From NCBI RefSeq assembly GCF_017798165.1, contig NZ_CP059068.1:4278001-4342000 (forward strand): a stretch of DNA of 64,000 nucleotides. The letters run 5' to 3'. Within the stretch, counting starts at the first letter, position 1, and each line of letters begins with the position of its first letter. Source of the DNA: Rhodoferax sp. AJA081-3 (GTDB taxonomy: Bacteria > Pseudomonadota > Gammaproteobacteria > Burkholderiales > Burkholderiaceae_C). Made by a program: the position numbers and the translations under genes. This document shows positions 36,506 to 45,788 of this stretch, in pieces. The notes beneath the pieces were generated by a model, which saw nothing but the letters and a program-made list of their open reading frames with translations, was not told where the DNA came from and did not search any database.

Positions 36506-38083
36506 CTAGGCTGCAACCGCCGCGCGTTTGGCCCGCTTGCGTGCGATGGGGCTCTTGCTAGTGGTCGGTTTTGCAGCAGGGCTTGGCATGGTGTTGTGCA
36601 CCAGCGCAGTCGGCTTGTCCGTTTGGGCCTTGGCCGGTTTCAACAGCGCCTCAACCGGATCGGCCAGCTGGGCCCGCGCCAGCTCCAGCAACACGCGGTG
36701 TTCTGCCAACAAACCATCGGCCAGGTCATTGACATCGGGCACAGCCCGGCGGCAAGCAATCAGGCCGTAGTCCAGGCGCCCGTTGTAGCTCTGCACGGTC
36801 ACGTTCAGGGCCATGCTGTGTGCAGGAATGGATACGGGGTAATAACTCACCACCTTGGCACCGGCAAAGTACAGCTGCACCGGAATACCCGCCACATTGG
36901 AAATCACCAGGTTGGCCAAGGGCGGCATCACATTGGCCAATCGCGAACGGCTGAACAACGAGGCCACGGCCGACATCAGCCAGGGCGCGGCCGGTAGCGG
37001 GAAGTCGGTGGGGATAGCGGCCTTGAAGCGGCTCATCTTGGCCTTGGTGTTGGCCGATAGTTCGTGGATCTTGCGCAGGCGTGCCAGCGGGTCCTTGATG
37101 TTGGTGGCCAACCCCATGGTCACCATGCTGACTTGGTTGTTGGAGGTGGTGTCACCCTCTGCGCGCAGGCTCACAGGCACCGCAGCGGTGAGGGGTTTGT
37201 CCGGCAGCTCGTTGTTGTCCTTCAGGTAGCTGCGCAGGGCGCCGGCCGTGGTGGCCATGACCACGTCGTTCAGTGACACACCCAGCAGCTTGGCGATCAG
37301 TTTGACCTCGGCCAACGGCACCGTGCGCCCGGCGAAGGTGCGCTGGTTGGTGATGGCCACATTCAGCGAGGTGCGGGGCGCAAAAAGCGTGAAGTCCTTG
37401 GGCAGCGACCAGTCGCGTTTGCCATTCTCCCCCCGGGCCGGAACCAGTGCATTTTTGGCCGATTTGGCAATCAGCGGCAAGGATTTGACCAAGCCCACCG
37501 ACTGGGCCACCGTATTGCGGGCCGCCGCACCCAATAACTCGGCGATGCCCATTTGGTACTGGTTGCGCCGGGCGCGGGGGCGGGGCGGTTTGATGACACG
37601 CCCGGTGGCTGCCAGGTCAAATATGGCCTGGGCCACAGCCACACCGGCCTGGCCGTCGATGCCGGCATGGTGCAGCTTGCTGTACAGCGCCACCTGGCCG
37701 CTTTTGAGGCCGTCAATCACAAAAAACTCCCACAACGGGCGGCTGCGGTCCAGCAGGCTGGAGTGCAGGCGTGCTACATACTGTTGCAGTTGGCGGTTGC
37801 TGCCGGGTTTGGGCAGCGTGATGTGGCGTATGTGGTAATCCAGGTCAATGTCTTCGTCCTCCACCCAGACCGGGTTGGACAGGTCCAGCGGCATCAAGGC
37901 CAGCTTGCGGGTAAAGACTTCAGCCAGGTGCAGGCGCTGCTGAATGTAAGTCTTTGTATCTTCAAAGAAATCTCCGGCATAACCCTCGGGCAGGTCCAGC
38001 ACATTGAGGGAGCCTATGTGCATGGGCATTTCTGGCGATTCCAGATGCAAAAACGCAGAATCCACGCCGCTGAGATGTTTCAT
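36506..38083 (-). CDS. Wax ester synthase/diacylglycerol acyltransferase (WS/DGAT)
   Basis: A 525-residue bifunctional acyltransferase. The catalytic HHxxxDG motif is H138-H139-AGI-D143-G in YSKLHHAGIDGQAG. The N-terminus (MKHLSGVDSAFLHLESPEMP) and the segment NDVVMATTAGALRSYL are typical of the family. The C-terminus has VISNVAGIPVQLYFAG and ALNVTVQSYNGRLDYGLI. It makes wax esters or triacylglycerol from acyl-CoA at the inner face of the membrane. The last 45 residues are Lys/Ala/Thr-rich, outside the family domain. ATG 38083 starts the conserved region; an 11-residue upstream extension is not needed. Confidence 0.9.
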   Translation of the reverse strand: MKHLSGVDSAFLHLESPEMPMHIGSLNVLDLPEGYAGDFFEDTKTYIQQRLHLAEVFTRKLALMPLDLSNPVWVEDEDIDLDYHIRHITLPKPGSNRQLQQYVARLHSSLLDRSRPLWEFFVIDGLKSGQVALYSKLHHAGIDGQAGVAVAQAIFDLAATGRVIKPPRPRARRNQYQMGIAELLGAAARNTVAQSVGLVKSLPLIAKSAKNALVPARGENGKRDWSLPKDFTLFAPRTSLNVAITNQRTFAGRTVPLAEVKLIAKLLGVSLNDVVMATTAGALRSYLKDNNELPDKPLTAAVPVSLRAEGDTTSNNQVSMVTMGLATNIKDPLARLRKIHELSANTKAKMSRFKAAIPTDFPLPAAPWLMSAVASLFSRSRLANVMPPLANLVISNVAGIPVQLYFAGAKVVSYYPVSIPAHSMALNVTVQSYNGRLDYGLIACRRAVPDVNDLADGLLAEHRVLLELARAQLADPVEALLKPAKAQTDKPTALVHNTMPSPAAKPTTSKSPIARKRAKRAAVAA

Positions 38084-38224
38084 GGCCACAGCCTTTCGCA
38101 AAAATTGAGCGACCACGATAGCACGGCAGTTCGCGAATGCGAAGGGGGTTTTCCGCCCTGGCTGTCGCCTGGGTGCACGGTCTGCACTCGGTTACTATTC
38201 GCCCGCATTTTCAAGAAAGCTTCC

Positions 38225-39091
38225 ATGTCACTCATCGTTTCCATCCACTCTGGTGTTCATTCTTTTTCGCGTGGTCCGGTCGTCACTGCCGCGGTGCTGC
38301 TGTGCGCCGCTGCGGTCTTGTCCGGTTGCGGCAAGCAGGGAACCGAGCTGGGCGGCGGCAGTTCCGAAGTGACGGGCTCGGCTGGGCCGGCCGGCGCCAA
38401 GGGCGAGAACAAGTCGTTGGTCAAGTGTGATGCCCCAGTGGCGACACTGGCCCTGGCGGAGAACCCCAATGGTTATGTCATGAGCAGCAGTTACAACCTG
38501 CCCAGTTCACCCGTGCCGCTTGTGCGCTTGCTGGCGCAGCAAAGTGGCTGCTTCCGCGTGGTGGACCGCTCTGCCGGCCTGCGTGGCACCATCCAGGAAC
38601 AACAGTTGAAGGAAAGCGGCGTTTTGCGCAAGCAGGGCAATACGGTGGAAAAAGGCAAAGGTTATGAGGCGCAGTACACCTTAATCCCCAACCTGACCTT
38701 TAGTGAGCAAAACGCTGGACGCACCCTGGGTGGCGTGCTGGCCCACATTCCCATCGTGCGCGACCTGGGGGCGCTGATTGGCATCGTTGAGCAGATCAAG
38801 TTCAAGGAAGCCCAGGTGGCCCTGCTGTTGACCGACAACGAAACGACCGAACAAGTCGCCGCCGCAACCGGCGCCGCGCGCACCACAGACCTGGGCCTGG
38901 GAGGCTTTGCGTTTGGAGGTATGGGAGGTATGGGTGGTGCCGGTTGGAGCAACACCAACGAGGGCAAAGTGATTGCCGCCGCGTTTCTAGATGCACACAA
39001 CAAGCTGGTGGTGCAGGCCCGTGAATTGATGGCCAAGGACCTGCCGCCGCCGGTGGCGACGAAGAAGGCACCCAGCAAGGGCCTCGAATAA
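38225..39091 (+). CDS. CsgG-like Gly-rich lipoprotein
   Basis: A 288-residue lipoprotein with lipobox LSGC (Cys35) after a long n-region. The mature part has SGCFRVVDRSAGLRGTIQEQ, matching the 'VxER' region of CsgG-type proteins, and ALLLTDNETTEQVAAATG, which resembles NANTTEQVAQ in the lipoprotein at 17531-18394. A Gly/Met-rich run (GLGGFAFGGMGGMGGAGW) follows. The two genes look like distant paralogues. It probably sits in the outer membrane; the function is unknown. The 141 bp upstream hold no other gene. The longer frame starting at 37553 runs antisense to the acyltransferase and is not used. Confidence 0.7.
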   Translation: MSLIVSIHSGVHSFSRGPVVTAAVLLCAAAVLSGCGKQGTELGGGSSEVTGSAGPAGAKGENKSLVKCDAPVATLALAENPNGYVMSSSYNLPSSPVPLVRLLAQQSGCFRVVDRSAGLRGTIQEQQLKESGVLRKQGNTVEKGKGYEAQYTLIPNLTFSEQNAGRTLGGVLAHIPIVRDLGALIGIVEQIKFKEAQVALLLTDNETTEQVAAATGAARTTDLGLGGFAFGGMGGMGGAGWSNTNEGKVIAAAFLDAHNKLVVQARELMAKDLPPPVATKKAPSKGLE

Positions 39092-39118
39092 CTTTAGGGC
39101 CCTGCTGGTTTTGCTAAC

Positions 39119-40003
39119 TTAGGGGAAAGTGCCGGTCAGTGTGGCCTTGCCGATGATGAAGGCTTTGAAGTCGAGTTCGAACTTGGCGCGGCTGTATTCA
39201 GGAACGGCGGTCACCCAGGTAACGTTGTCCGTCAAGGCATATACCGTCAGTTTGTAGGTGTGCTGCGAAGTAGCGGCTGGGCCTGCATAACCCACTCCAG
39301 CCACGCCGCCAACGCCGATGGTGTAGTTGCTGCCATACACCACACCGCTTTGCAGCAACAGATTTTCGCCTTCAGCAATCGCCGTCTTGGCAACGGGGAG
39401 ATTGAATACACCCCAATGGCGGCAGGCGCTGATTCCGGTTTGGCACGGCGCGGTTTCATCGTCCATGATGATGGCGAAGCGCTTGGTGCCATTAGGGATG
39501 TCTGAAATATTCAGCTGGGGGGAGAGGTTGCTGCCGCCGACGCCGGTAGCTGCAATCCGAAGGGGTATGGTCCCGCCGTTTGCATAGGAGGTGGAATTGA
39601 TGGTCAGATTGGTGGCGCTGGCGGTCACCGTGGTACTGGCAACGGCGCTGCTGCTCTTGCCATCACTTGCGACAAGGGTGATCACATAAAGACCTGCGCC
39701 CTCGGGGACAAACGTTGTCTTGGCGGTGGTTGTCGAGGCAAGAGTGGCCGTGCTGCTGGCTGGGCGCTGCAAGATTGACCACGAATAGCTGATGGAGTCA
39801 TTGTTGGCGTCGGTAGTGCCTGTGCCGTCGAGTGTGACGGTGGACCCAACCAAAACGTTTTGTGGCGCACCTGCATTGGCGACCGGCGGGACATTGCAAG
39901 AATTGACACCCATGGTGCAATCGTTGGTTTTGAGATCGCTAGCCCCTCCCCCGCAGCCTGCCAGCAATGCCGTACCCAATCCCAAACAGATTAAAACCTT
40001 CAT
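39119..40003 (-). CDS. Lipoprotein with PKD-like and PEBP domains
   Basis: A 294-residue lipoprotein with lipobox LAGC (Cys17). Residues about 38-125 form a PKD/Ig-like domain (PVANAGAPQNVLVGSTVTLD, GTGTTDANNDSISYSWSI). Residues about 130-290 form a phosphatidylethanolamine-binding (YbhB/Raf-kinase-inhibitor-like) domain: GSNLSPQLNISDIPNGTKRF, AIIMDDETAP and RHWGVFNLP. ATG 40003 has GGGA eight bases upstream; ATG 40012 is an alternative. PEBP proteins bind anionic ligands or inhibit enzymes, and the fusion to PKD at a membrane anchor is uncommon. It may bind a ligand or a partner at the cell surface. The role is inferred only. Confidence 0.75.
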   Translation of the reverse strand: MKVLICLGLGTALLAGCGGGASDLKTNDCTMGVNSCNVPPVANAGAPQNVLVGSTVTLDGTGTTDANNDSISYSWSILQRPASSTATLASTTTAKTTFVPEGAGLYVITLVASDGKSSSAVASTTVTASATNLTINSTSYANGGTIPLRIAATGVGGSNLSPQLNISDIPNGTKRFAIIMDDETAPCQTGISACRHWGVFNLPVAKTAIAEGENLLLQSGVVYGSNYTIGVGGVAGVGYAGPAATSQHTYKLTVYALTDNVTWVTAVPEYSRAKFELDFKAFIIGKATLTGTFP

Positions 40004-40232
40004 TTTGAACATCCCGTGTTTATGACCCTTCGATTGTGCATGACAGTCGCTCACTATTCAATAGCAGGATTCGCACATCACAATTGGCGGTTACAACTGT
40101 AAATCGGGTGGTGAGCTTGATTCATCTCTTGTCCACACTAGTCCATTCGGACTATTGGTGGTTACCTGCCCCCCCCCCAATGCAAAACCGCAAGATCGCT
40201 GTTGCTGCCTAATCTCTGGTTTTGAGTGGCCA

Positions 40233-40258
40233 AGCCCCGCATGTGCGGGGCTTTTTTT
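40233..40258 (+). terminator. Intrinsic terminator-like hairpin
   Basis: An 8-bp GC-rich stem AGCCCCGC-ATGT-GCGGGGCT is followed by a run of T (40252-40258). The T run is on the plus strand, yet the flanking genes are on the minus strand. On the minus strand the hairpin lies 24 bp past the stop of the M32 peptidase gene with A-run first, so it may act in both directions. The rest of the 278-bp gap 40004-40281 contains a TAGTCC-ATTC-GGACTA hairpin (40139-40154) and a C10 tract (40169-40178). Confidence 0.65.
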
Positions 40259-40281
40259 GCCTATTTACTTGCAGGTGTGGT

Positions 40282-41778
40282 TTATGCGCCCAGGTAACGC
40301 GTCTCCAGGTGTTTGCGGAAGTGGCTGGCATTGAGCGGTTCGCCCGTTGCACGGGTCACCAGCGCATCGGTGGACCAGCGGCTGGCCTGGCTCCAGATGT
40401 TGGTGTCCAGCCAGTCCAAGACGGGTGACAGGTCGCCACTGGCGATACGTGTATCCATATCCGGGTGCAGTGTGCGGATGGTGGCAAAGTATTGCGCCGC
40501 GTACATGGCGCCCAGCGTGTAGCTGGGGAAGTAGCCAAACATGCCGGCTGGCCAGTGGATGTCTTGCATACAACCCTTGTCAAAGTCGCCCGCTACATCC
40601 ACGCCCAGGTAGTCCTGCATTTTGGCGGTCCACAGCGCGGGGATGTCCTCGGCCTCGATCTCGCCAGAGATGAGCGCACGTTCAATGTCAAAGCGCAAGA
40701 TCACGTGGGCCGGGTAGGTTAGTTCATCCGCATCAACGCGGATAAAGCCACGCTTGACGCGGGTGATCATGCGGGCCAGGTTGTCGGCATCAAAAGCGTC
40801 CTGGTCGCCCAGGTGTTTCTTGACCAGAGGCGCAATCAGCGTCAGGAAGGCAGGGTTGCGGGCCAGCTGCATTTCAAACGACAGGCTTTGGCTTTCGTGT
40901 ATGCCCATGGAGCGTGCGCGGCCCACGGGGAGGTGCAACGTGTCGCGCGGCAGGCGCTGCTCGTAACGGGCATGGCCGGTCTCGTGGATGATGCCCATCA
41001 GGCTGGGCGCAAACGTGGCCTCGTTGTAACGCGTGGTGATGCGCACGTCCTGCGGCACACCCCCACAAAACGGGTGGGTGGAGATGTCCAGCCGCCCGCC
41101 CTCAAAGTCAAACCCCAGCAGGCCCATCACTTCCACGCCCAGTGCGCGTTGTTTGTCGATGGGGAAAGGGCCGACAGCCTGCGCCACCACTTCGGATTCC
41201 TGTTTGGCAATAACCTTGCTGATCAGATCGGGTAGCCAGGTCTTGACGTCGCCAAACAGCTGGGTGATGGCGCTCTCACGCATGCCGGGCTCGAACTTGT
41301 CCATCAGTGCCTCATAGGGCGTGCTGCCAGTGGCTTCAGCCAACAACTTTGCCTCCCGGCGGGCCAGAGTGACGACCTCCTTGAAGTTGCCCAGAAAGCC
41401 CTGCCAGTCATTGGCCTTGCGTTGTGTGCGCCAGGCGTGTTCGCAGCGCGCGCTGGCCAGGCTTTGGGCTTCTACGAGGTCTTGTGGCAGGCGGTTGACA
41501 AGTGCCCACTCGCGGCGCATTTCGTTCAGGCTGGCCTGGTCGGATTCTGCCAAGTTGGCGTTTTGTGCCGCGTCGAACTGCGCTTTTAATGCGGGATTGG
41601 TCAGCGTCTGGTGCATCAGCACCTGCAGTTCCGCCATGGCCGCTGCGCGGGCTTCATTGCCTTTGCTGGGCATCATGGCGGCCTGGTCCCACCCCGCGAT
41701 GGACGCCAGGTGGGCAAAGTTGTGCAGGCGTTTAAACGTGGTGTGCAACGGGGTGAGTGCAGATGCGTGTGTGGTCAT
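40282..41778 (-). CDS. M32 carboxypeptidase (carboxypeptidase Taq family)
   Basis: A 498-residue zinc metallocarboxypeptidase. The HExxH motif is in GIIHETGHARYEQ, the third ligand Glu is in GIHESQSLSFEMQ, and DELTYPAHVILRFDIE and LGAMYAAQYF are conserved in M32. It trims C-terminal residues from peptides in the cytosol. Length and motifs agree with the family. It lies 46 bp downstream of the M28 peptidase gene on the same strand and may share its transcript. Confidence 0.92.
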   Translation of the reverse strand: MTTHASALTPLHTTFKRLHNFAHLASIAGWDQAAMMPSKGNEARAAAMAELQVLMHQTLTNPALKAQFDAAQNANLAESDQASLNEMRREWALVNRLPQDLVEAQSLASARCEHAWRTQRKANDWQGFLGNFKEVVTLARREAKLLAEATGSTPYEALMDKFEPGMRESAITQLFGDVKTWLPDLISKVIAKQESEVVAQAVGPFPIDKQRALGVEVMGLLGFDFEGGRLDISTHPFCGGVPQDVRITTRYNEATFAPSLMGIIHETGHARYEQRLPRDTLHLPVGRARSMGIHESQSLSFEMQLARNPAFLTLIAPLVKKHLGDQDAFDADNLARMITRVKRGFIRVDADELTYPAHVILRFDIERALISGEIEAEDIPALWTAKMQDYLGVDVAGDFDKGCMQDIHWPAGMFGYFPSYTLGAMYAAQYFATIRTLHPDMDTRIASGDLSPVLDWLDTNIWSQASRWSTDALVTRATGEPLNASHFRKHLETRYLGA

Positions 41779-41824
41779 GGAAGCTATTTAAAAGATGAAA
41801 GCGAATGGGGATGTGGCAGCCGAC

Positions 41825-43237
41825 TTAGGCAGCGGGTGATTGCCCGAAGCGCTGCGATGACTGGGACGCCAACCACGCGACAACGGACCAGGCTGCTACG
41901 TTTTGCGGCAGGGTGTCGGGGTTGATTTTGTCCAGTGTGTCGTTGTCGGTGTGGTGCCAGTCAAAATAATCGGTGCCGTCCTGTGTGAGTTCGATGCCGG
42001 GCCACTGGTTGCGGCGCACCATCACGCCGGCGTCGGGGGCCGGCGAGCCGTTGTTGTCGCCCGCCTCAATGCCCAGTGGGGCGAGCCATCGGGCCATCTG
42101 CTGCAGTGCAGGCACGGCGTCGCCATGCACCTTGCTGCGCATACGCCACACCTTGCCGGCTCCAAAGTCGGACTCGCCCACCAGTTGGTGGCGGACGGCT
42201 TTGTACTGGTCTGCGTAGGCCGTGGCCCCGCTCAGACCGTTTTCTTCGTTGGCGAACAAGACCACACGTACCGTCCGGCGCAGTGGCTTGCCGCCGTCCA
42301 GCAGGCGCTTGGCGGCGGCACACACAATACCCACGCCCACACCATCGTCAATGGCCCCCTGGCCTACATGCCAGGAATCCAGATGGGCACCCAGCAAAAC
42401 GATTTCGTCCGACAGATCGGTGCCCGGCACTTCGGCAATCACGTTGTGGGAGGTTGCGTCCAGCCCCGTCTCGGTTTGGACATTCAAGCGCATCACTACC
42501 GGTCGCCCATACCGTTGCAGGCGCTCTATCAAGTCGGCATCGGGCACCGAGACAGCCAGCGCCGGTACTTGCCGCAATTGCGTGTCGTAGCGCATGCCGC
42601 CAGTGTGGGCGAGGCGATCGCGGTCCGTCCCTATGGAGCGGATCGCCACCGCCACGGCGCCCCGCCGCGCAGCTTCCACCGCACCGGCAACCCGCGCCAT
42701 CACGGCGCCGCCATAACCTGAGCCATCGCGGCTGCGTTCCGTTTTCTGGTTGATAAAAACAATACGACTCTTGGCACGGTCACTGGTGTCGGCTTTGAGA
42801 GAGGCCAGGTCGGGGTAATAGGCCATTTCTGCCTCCAGCCCGCCAGCCGGGGTGCCTACCGAATTGCCAAGCGCAGTAGCCACCAGCCGGTGGGCAAATG
42901 GCGCGGTGATGTCCACACTGACGGGTCCTGCCCGCCAGGCCTTGACCGCGACGGGATCGGCGCGGACGTTGGAGAAACCCAGCGCTTTGAGCTTGGCTAA
43001 CGCCCACTCCACGGCACGGGGGTCGGCCGCAGAACCGGCGGGTCGACTACCCACTTCGGTCACCAGTGAATCCACCAGCTGGTAGGCCAGGTTGTCGGTC
43101 GGGGTCGCATCACGCAAAGCCAGGGCCTGCCGCAAGTCGGACTCGGTCCATAGTGGTATGTCTTGCGCTAACAAATGTTGCGGTAACAAGGCAGCGCCTG
43201 CCCAAAAGCCCAGGATGTGGCGGCGTTTAGTCGTCAT
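41825..43237 (-). CDS. M28-family exported peptidase
   Basis: A 470-residue zinc aminopeptidase-like protein with an N-terminal export signal (MTTKRRHILGFWAGAALLPQ ... LLAQ) whose KRR near the start could be Tat-like, though not a full twin-Arg motif. A PA-like domain precedes the catalytic part: GAHLDSWHVGQGAIDDGVGV (metal His and bridging Asp) and VLFANEENGLSG (general base Glu pair). Later metal ligands lie in DYFDWHHTDNDTLD. It probably acts in the periplasm on peptides. The gene precedes the M32 carboxypeptidase and follows a cyclophilin gene, all on one strand with short gaps. Confidence 0.88.
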   Translation of the reverse strand: MTTKRRHILGFWAGAALLPQHLLAQDIPLWTESDLRQALALRDATPTDNLAYQLVDSLVTEVGSRPAGSAADPRAVEWALAKLKALGFSNVRADPVAVKAWRAGPVSVDITAPFAHRLVATALGNSVGTPAGGLEAEMAYYPDLASLKADTSDRAKSRIVFINQKTERSRDGSGYGGAVMARVAGAVEAARRGAVAVAIRSIGTDRDRLAHTGGMRYDTQLRQVPALAVSVPDADLIERLQRYGRPVVMRLNVQTETGLDATSHNVIAEVPGTDLSDEIVLLGAHLDSWHVGQGAIDDGVGVGIVCAAAKRLLDGGKPLRRTVRVVLFANEENGLSGATAYADQYKAVRHQLVGESDFGAGKVWRMRSKVHGDAVPALQQMARWLAPLGIEAGDNNGSPAPDAGVMVRRNQWPGIELTQDGTDYFDWHHTDNDTLDKINPDTLPQNVAAWSVVAWLASQSSQRFGQSPAA

Positions 43238-43263
43238 GTCTGAATTTCATCCTGTTCACACAC

Positions 43264-44199
43264 TTAGGGGGTGACGGCAATGGCCCGTGTCGGCACACTG
43301 CGGTTGCAAATATTGCTGTGCAACGCGCTGCGCACGGCCCAGCCACCGATGGCGTGGCGGCTGGCCTCGACCAGGTTGCGCCAGGTGGCGGTGTCGGTGC
43401 GCATGATTTCGATGTTGGGTTGTTCGGCCGCGGGTATGTCGGCCAGCATGCGTGCACGGGTGATGGGCACATAGGCTTGGGGCTTGTCATAAAACCCCAT
43501 GGCGCCCGGGCCGCGCTGCAGGGATGACAACACCTCCATGCCCTTGACGATTCGACCTACCACCGTGATGTTCAGGTCCAGCGCCCGCGGCGCCTGGCCA
43601 TTGATGGCATACAGGCTGGTGCCGTTGCTGCTGTCGGGCTTGGTGCTGCGCGCCGCGCCCACCATGCCATAACAGTGCGCCAGCCAGGCCTGGTTCTTGG
43701 CAGGGTTGGCCGCAGCTGGCATGCCGTCTACAAAACCGCTGACTGGCGCCCAGCCATCGGGATCGGTGAATCGGGTGATAGGCAGGCCCTTGAAGGGAAT
43801 AGAAAACTCTGCGGGCAAGCTCGCCTGAGCGGAGCCCAGCGGCTTGACCTTGTCCTTCTCTTTTTCTTCATCCGCCGGGTCGGCCCACTGAGTCACGTAG
43901 TTGTCCTGCACACGCACCACGGCGGAGCCGGTGTAATAACCCTCACGCGTCAGTGTGCGGATGTTGGCTGCGTGTTTGGGGGCGAAGCGCGGCGCCAGTT
44001 CCATAACCACGGACTGGCCATTGATCTCCATGACCACCGTGTTCTCAGGGTCCAGGCGCCGCCAATCGCTTGGTGCAGAGTTCTTGATGATGTCGGCCTG
44101 GCTGGTGCGTGCCGGTTGAGCAGCACCCGCTGCCGAATGACCAGCCAGCGCCAACAAGGCCGCGGCGTAGAGAAGTGACAGTGACTTGAAGCGCAGCAT
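43264..44199 (-). CDS. Exported cyclophilin-type peptidyl-prolyl isomerase
   Basis: A 311-residue protein with a signal peptide (MLRFKSLSLLYAAALLALAG ... AAGAAQ). The cyclophilin fold is seen in NTVVMEINGQSVVMELAPRF, APKHAANIRTLTREGYYTG, and QAWLAHCYGMVGAARSTKPD. The usual FHRVI motif is replaced by SAVVRVQDNYVTQWAD, as in divergent cyclophilins, so isomerase activity is likely weaker or altered. It acts in the periplasm. ATG 44199 starts the signal peptide; the upstream extension to 44232 is not required. It ends 27 bp before the M28 peptidase gene start, suggesting co-transcription. Confidence 0.82.
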   Translation of the reverse strand: MLRFKSLSLLYAAALLALAGHSAAGAAQPARTSQADIIKNSAPSDWRRLDPENTVVMEINGQSVVMELAPRFAPKHAANIRTLTREGYYTGSAVVRVQDNYVTQWADPADEEKEKDKVKPLGSAQASLPAEFSIPFKGLPITRFTDPDGWAPVSGFVDGMPAAANPAKNQAWLAHCYGMVGAARSTKPDSSNGTSLYAINGQAPRALDLNITVVGRIVKGMEVLSSLQRGPGAMGFYDKPQAYVPITRARMLADIPAAEQPNIEIMRTDTATWRNLVEASRHAIGGWAVRSALHSNICNRSVPTRAIAVTP

Positions 44200-44236
44200 G
44201 CAGACCCTTGTCGTGATGAAGGCCTCAAGCATAGCC

Positions 44237-45757
44237 TCAGTTCAGATCAAAACGCACGCCCTGAGCCAGTGGCAATTCCCGCGAGTAGTTGACCGTGTTG
44301 GTGGCGCGGCGCATGTAGGCCTTCCATGCATCGGACCCCGATTCGCGGCCGCCGCCGGTCTGCTTTTCACCACCAAAAGCGCCACCAATTTCGGCGCCCG
44401 ACGTGCCGATATTGACATTCGCAATGCCGCAGTCGGAGCCCGCCGCGGACATGAACTGCTCGGCCTCGCGCACGTCCGTTGTGAAGATGGACGACGACAA
44501 ACCCTGGGGCACATCGTTGTTCAGCGCAATGGCTTCCGCCAGTTCGCTGTACTGCATCACATACAAGATGGGCACAAATGTCTCGTGGCGCACCACCTCG
44601 GTCTGTGCGGGCATTTGCACCAGCGCCGGGCGCACGTAAAAAGCGTTGGGGAACTGGTCCTGCAAGGCTCGTTCACCGCCGGCAACCACACCACCTTGCG
44701 CCTTGGCCTGCTCCAGCGCCGACTGCATGGCATCAAACGCCGCACCGTCAATCAGCGGCCCCACCAGGGTGCCTTCTTCCAGCGGAGAGCCGATCTTGAA
44801 GCTGGCAAAGGCGCGGGTCAGCTTTGCCACGAGATCGGCATGCACCGACTTGTGCACGATCAGGCGGCGCGCCGTTGTGCAGCGTTGGCCGGCGGTACCG
44901 GCTGCGGCAAAAGCCACCGCACGCACCGCCATGTCCAGGTCGGCCGACGGCGCCACGATGATGGCGTTGTTGCCACCCAGCTCCAGCAGGCTGCGGCCAA
45001 AACGTGCTGCCACACGTGGACCCACGGCCAGGCCCATGCGGGTGCTGCCGGTGGCAGATACCAAGGCCACCTTGGTGTCGTCCACCAGGGCTTGACCTAC
45101 ATCGGCGCGGCCCATCACCAATTGCGACAGGTTGGCCGTGCGGTCGGCACCAAAGCGCGCGCAAGCGCGGTCAAAGACTGCCTGCACGCCCAGAGCGCAC
45201 AGCGGGGTTTTTTCAGACGGTTTCCACACCACGGTGTCGCCACAGACCAATGCCAAAGCAGCATTCCAAGCCCACACAGCAACGGGGAAATTGAACGCGG
45301 TGATAACACCCACCACACCCAGCGGGTGCCAGGTTTCCATCATGCGGTGGCCAGGGCGTTCGGACGCAATTGTCAGGCCGTACAACTGGCGCGACAGGCC
45401 CACGGCAAAGTCGCAGATGTCAATCATCTCCTGCACTTCGCCCAGGCCTTCGGACAAAACCTTGCCTGCCTCCAGCGACACCAAGGTGCCCAGGGCCTGC
45501 TTGTGCTCGCGCAGCTCTTCACCCAGCAAACGCACCAGCTCACCGCGCTGTGGTGCGGGCACCGTGCGCCATGTTTGGTGCGCGGCATGGGCGCGGCTGA
45601 TCACCGCGGCCACTTCGGTCAAAGAGGTTTCGTGCACCTGGCCCAAGGCTGCGCCATCAATCGGCGAGCGTGATGGCAAGGAGCCGCCGGTGTAGGCGGT
45701 GCTGGGCACGCCCAAGCGGGTGAGCAGGGTTTGGATGGAATCGGTAGGGGTAGACAT
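44237..45757 (-). CDS. Piperideine-6-carboxylate dehydrogenase-like aldehyde dehydrogenase
   Basis: A 506-residue ALDH of the ALDH7A1/AmaB type. It has GVVGVITAFNFPVAVWAWNA, the catalytic Glu in LELGGNNAIIV, the nucleophile Cys in GTAGQRCTTARRL, and the typical CGIANVNIGTSGAEIGGAFG near the C-terminus. AmaB-type enzymes oxidise L-piperideine-6-carboxylate (2-aminoadipate semialdehyde) to L-2-aminoadipate. It follows the lysine 6-dehydrogenase-like gene by 31 bp on the same strand, the expected upstream step. It is thus most likely the second step of lysine breakdown in the cytosol. ATG 45757 fits the family start. Confidence 0.88.
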   Translation of the reverse strand: MSTPTDSIQTLLTRLGVPSTAYTGGSLPSRSPIDGAALGQVHETSLTEVAAVISRAHAAHQTWRTVPAPQRGELVRLLGEELREHKQALGTLVSLEAGKVLSEGLGEVQEMIDICDFAVGLSRQLYGLTIASERPGHRMMETWHPLGVVGVITAFNFPVAVWAWNAALALVCGDTVVWKPSEKTPLCALGVQAVFDRACARFGADRTANLSQLVMGRADVGQALVDDTKVALVSATGSTRMGLAVGPRVAARFGRSLLELGGNNAIIVAPSADLDMAVRAVAFAAAGTAGQRCTTARRLIVHKSVHADLVAKLTRAFASFKIGSPLEEGTLVGPLIDGAAFDAMQSALEQAKAQGGVVAGGERALQDQFPNAFYVRPALVQMPAQTEVVRHETFVPILYVMQYSELAEAIALNNDVPQGLSSSIFTTDVREAEQFMSAAGSDCGIANVNIGTSGAEIGGAFGGEKQTGGGRESGSDAWKAYMRRATNTVNYSRELPLAQGVRFDLN

Positions 45758-45788
45758 GGGCTCTCCGTAAGCGGTAAAAACGGTCGGC

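Noticed and set aside
40139..40258. CRISPR-like repeats in the 278-bp gap
   Set aside because: Only single hairpins and a C tract; no regularly spaced direct repeats or cas genes.
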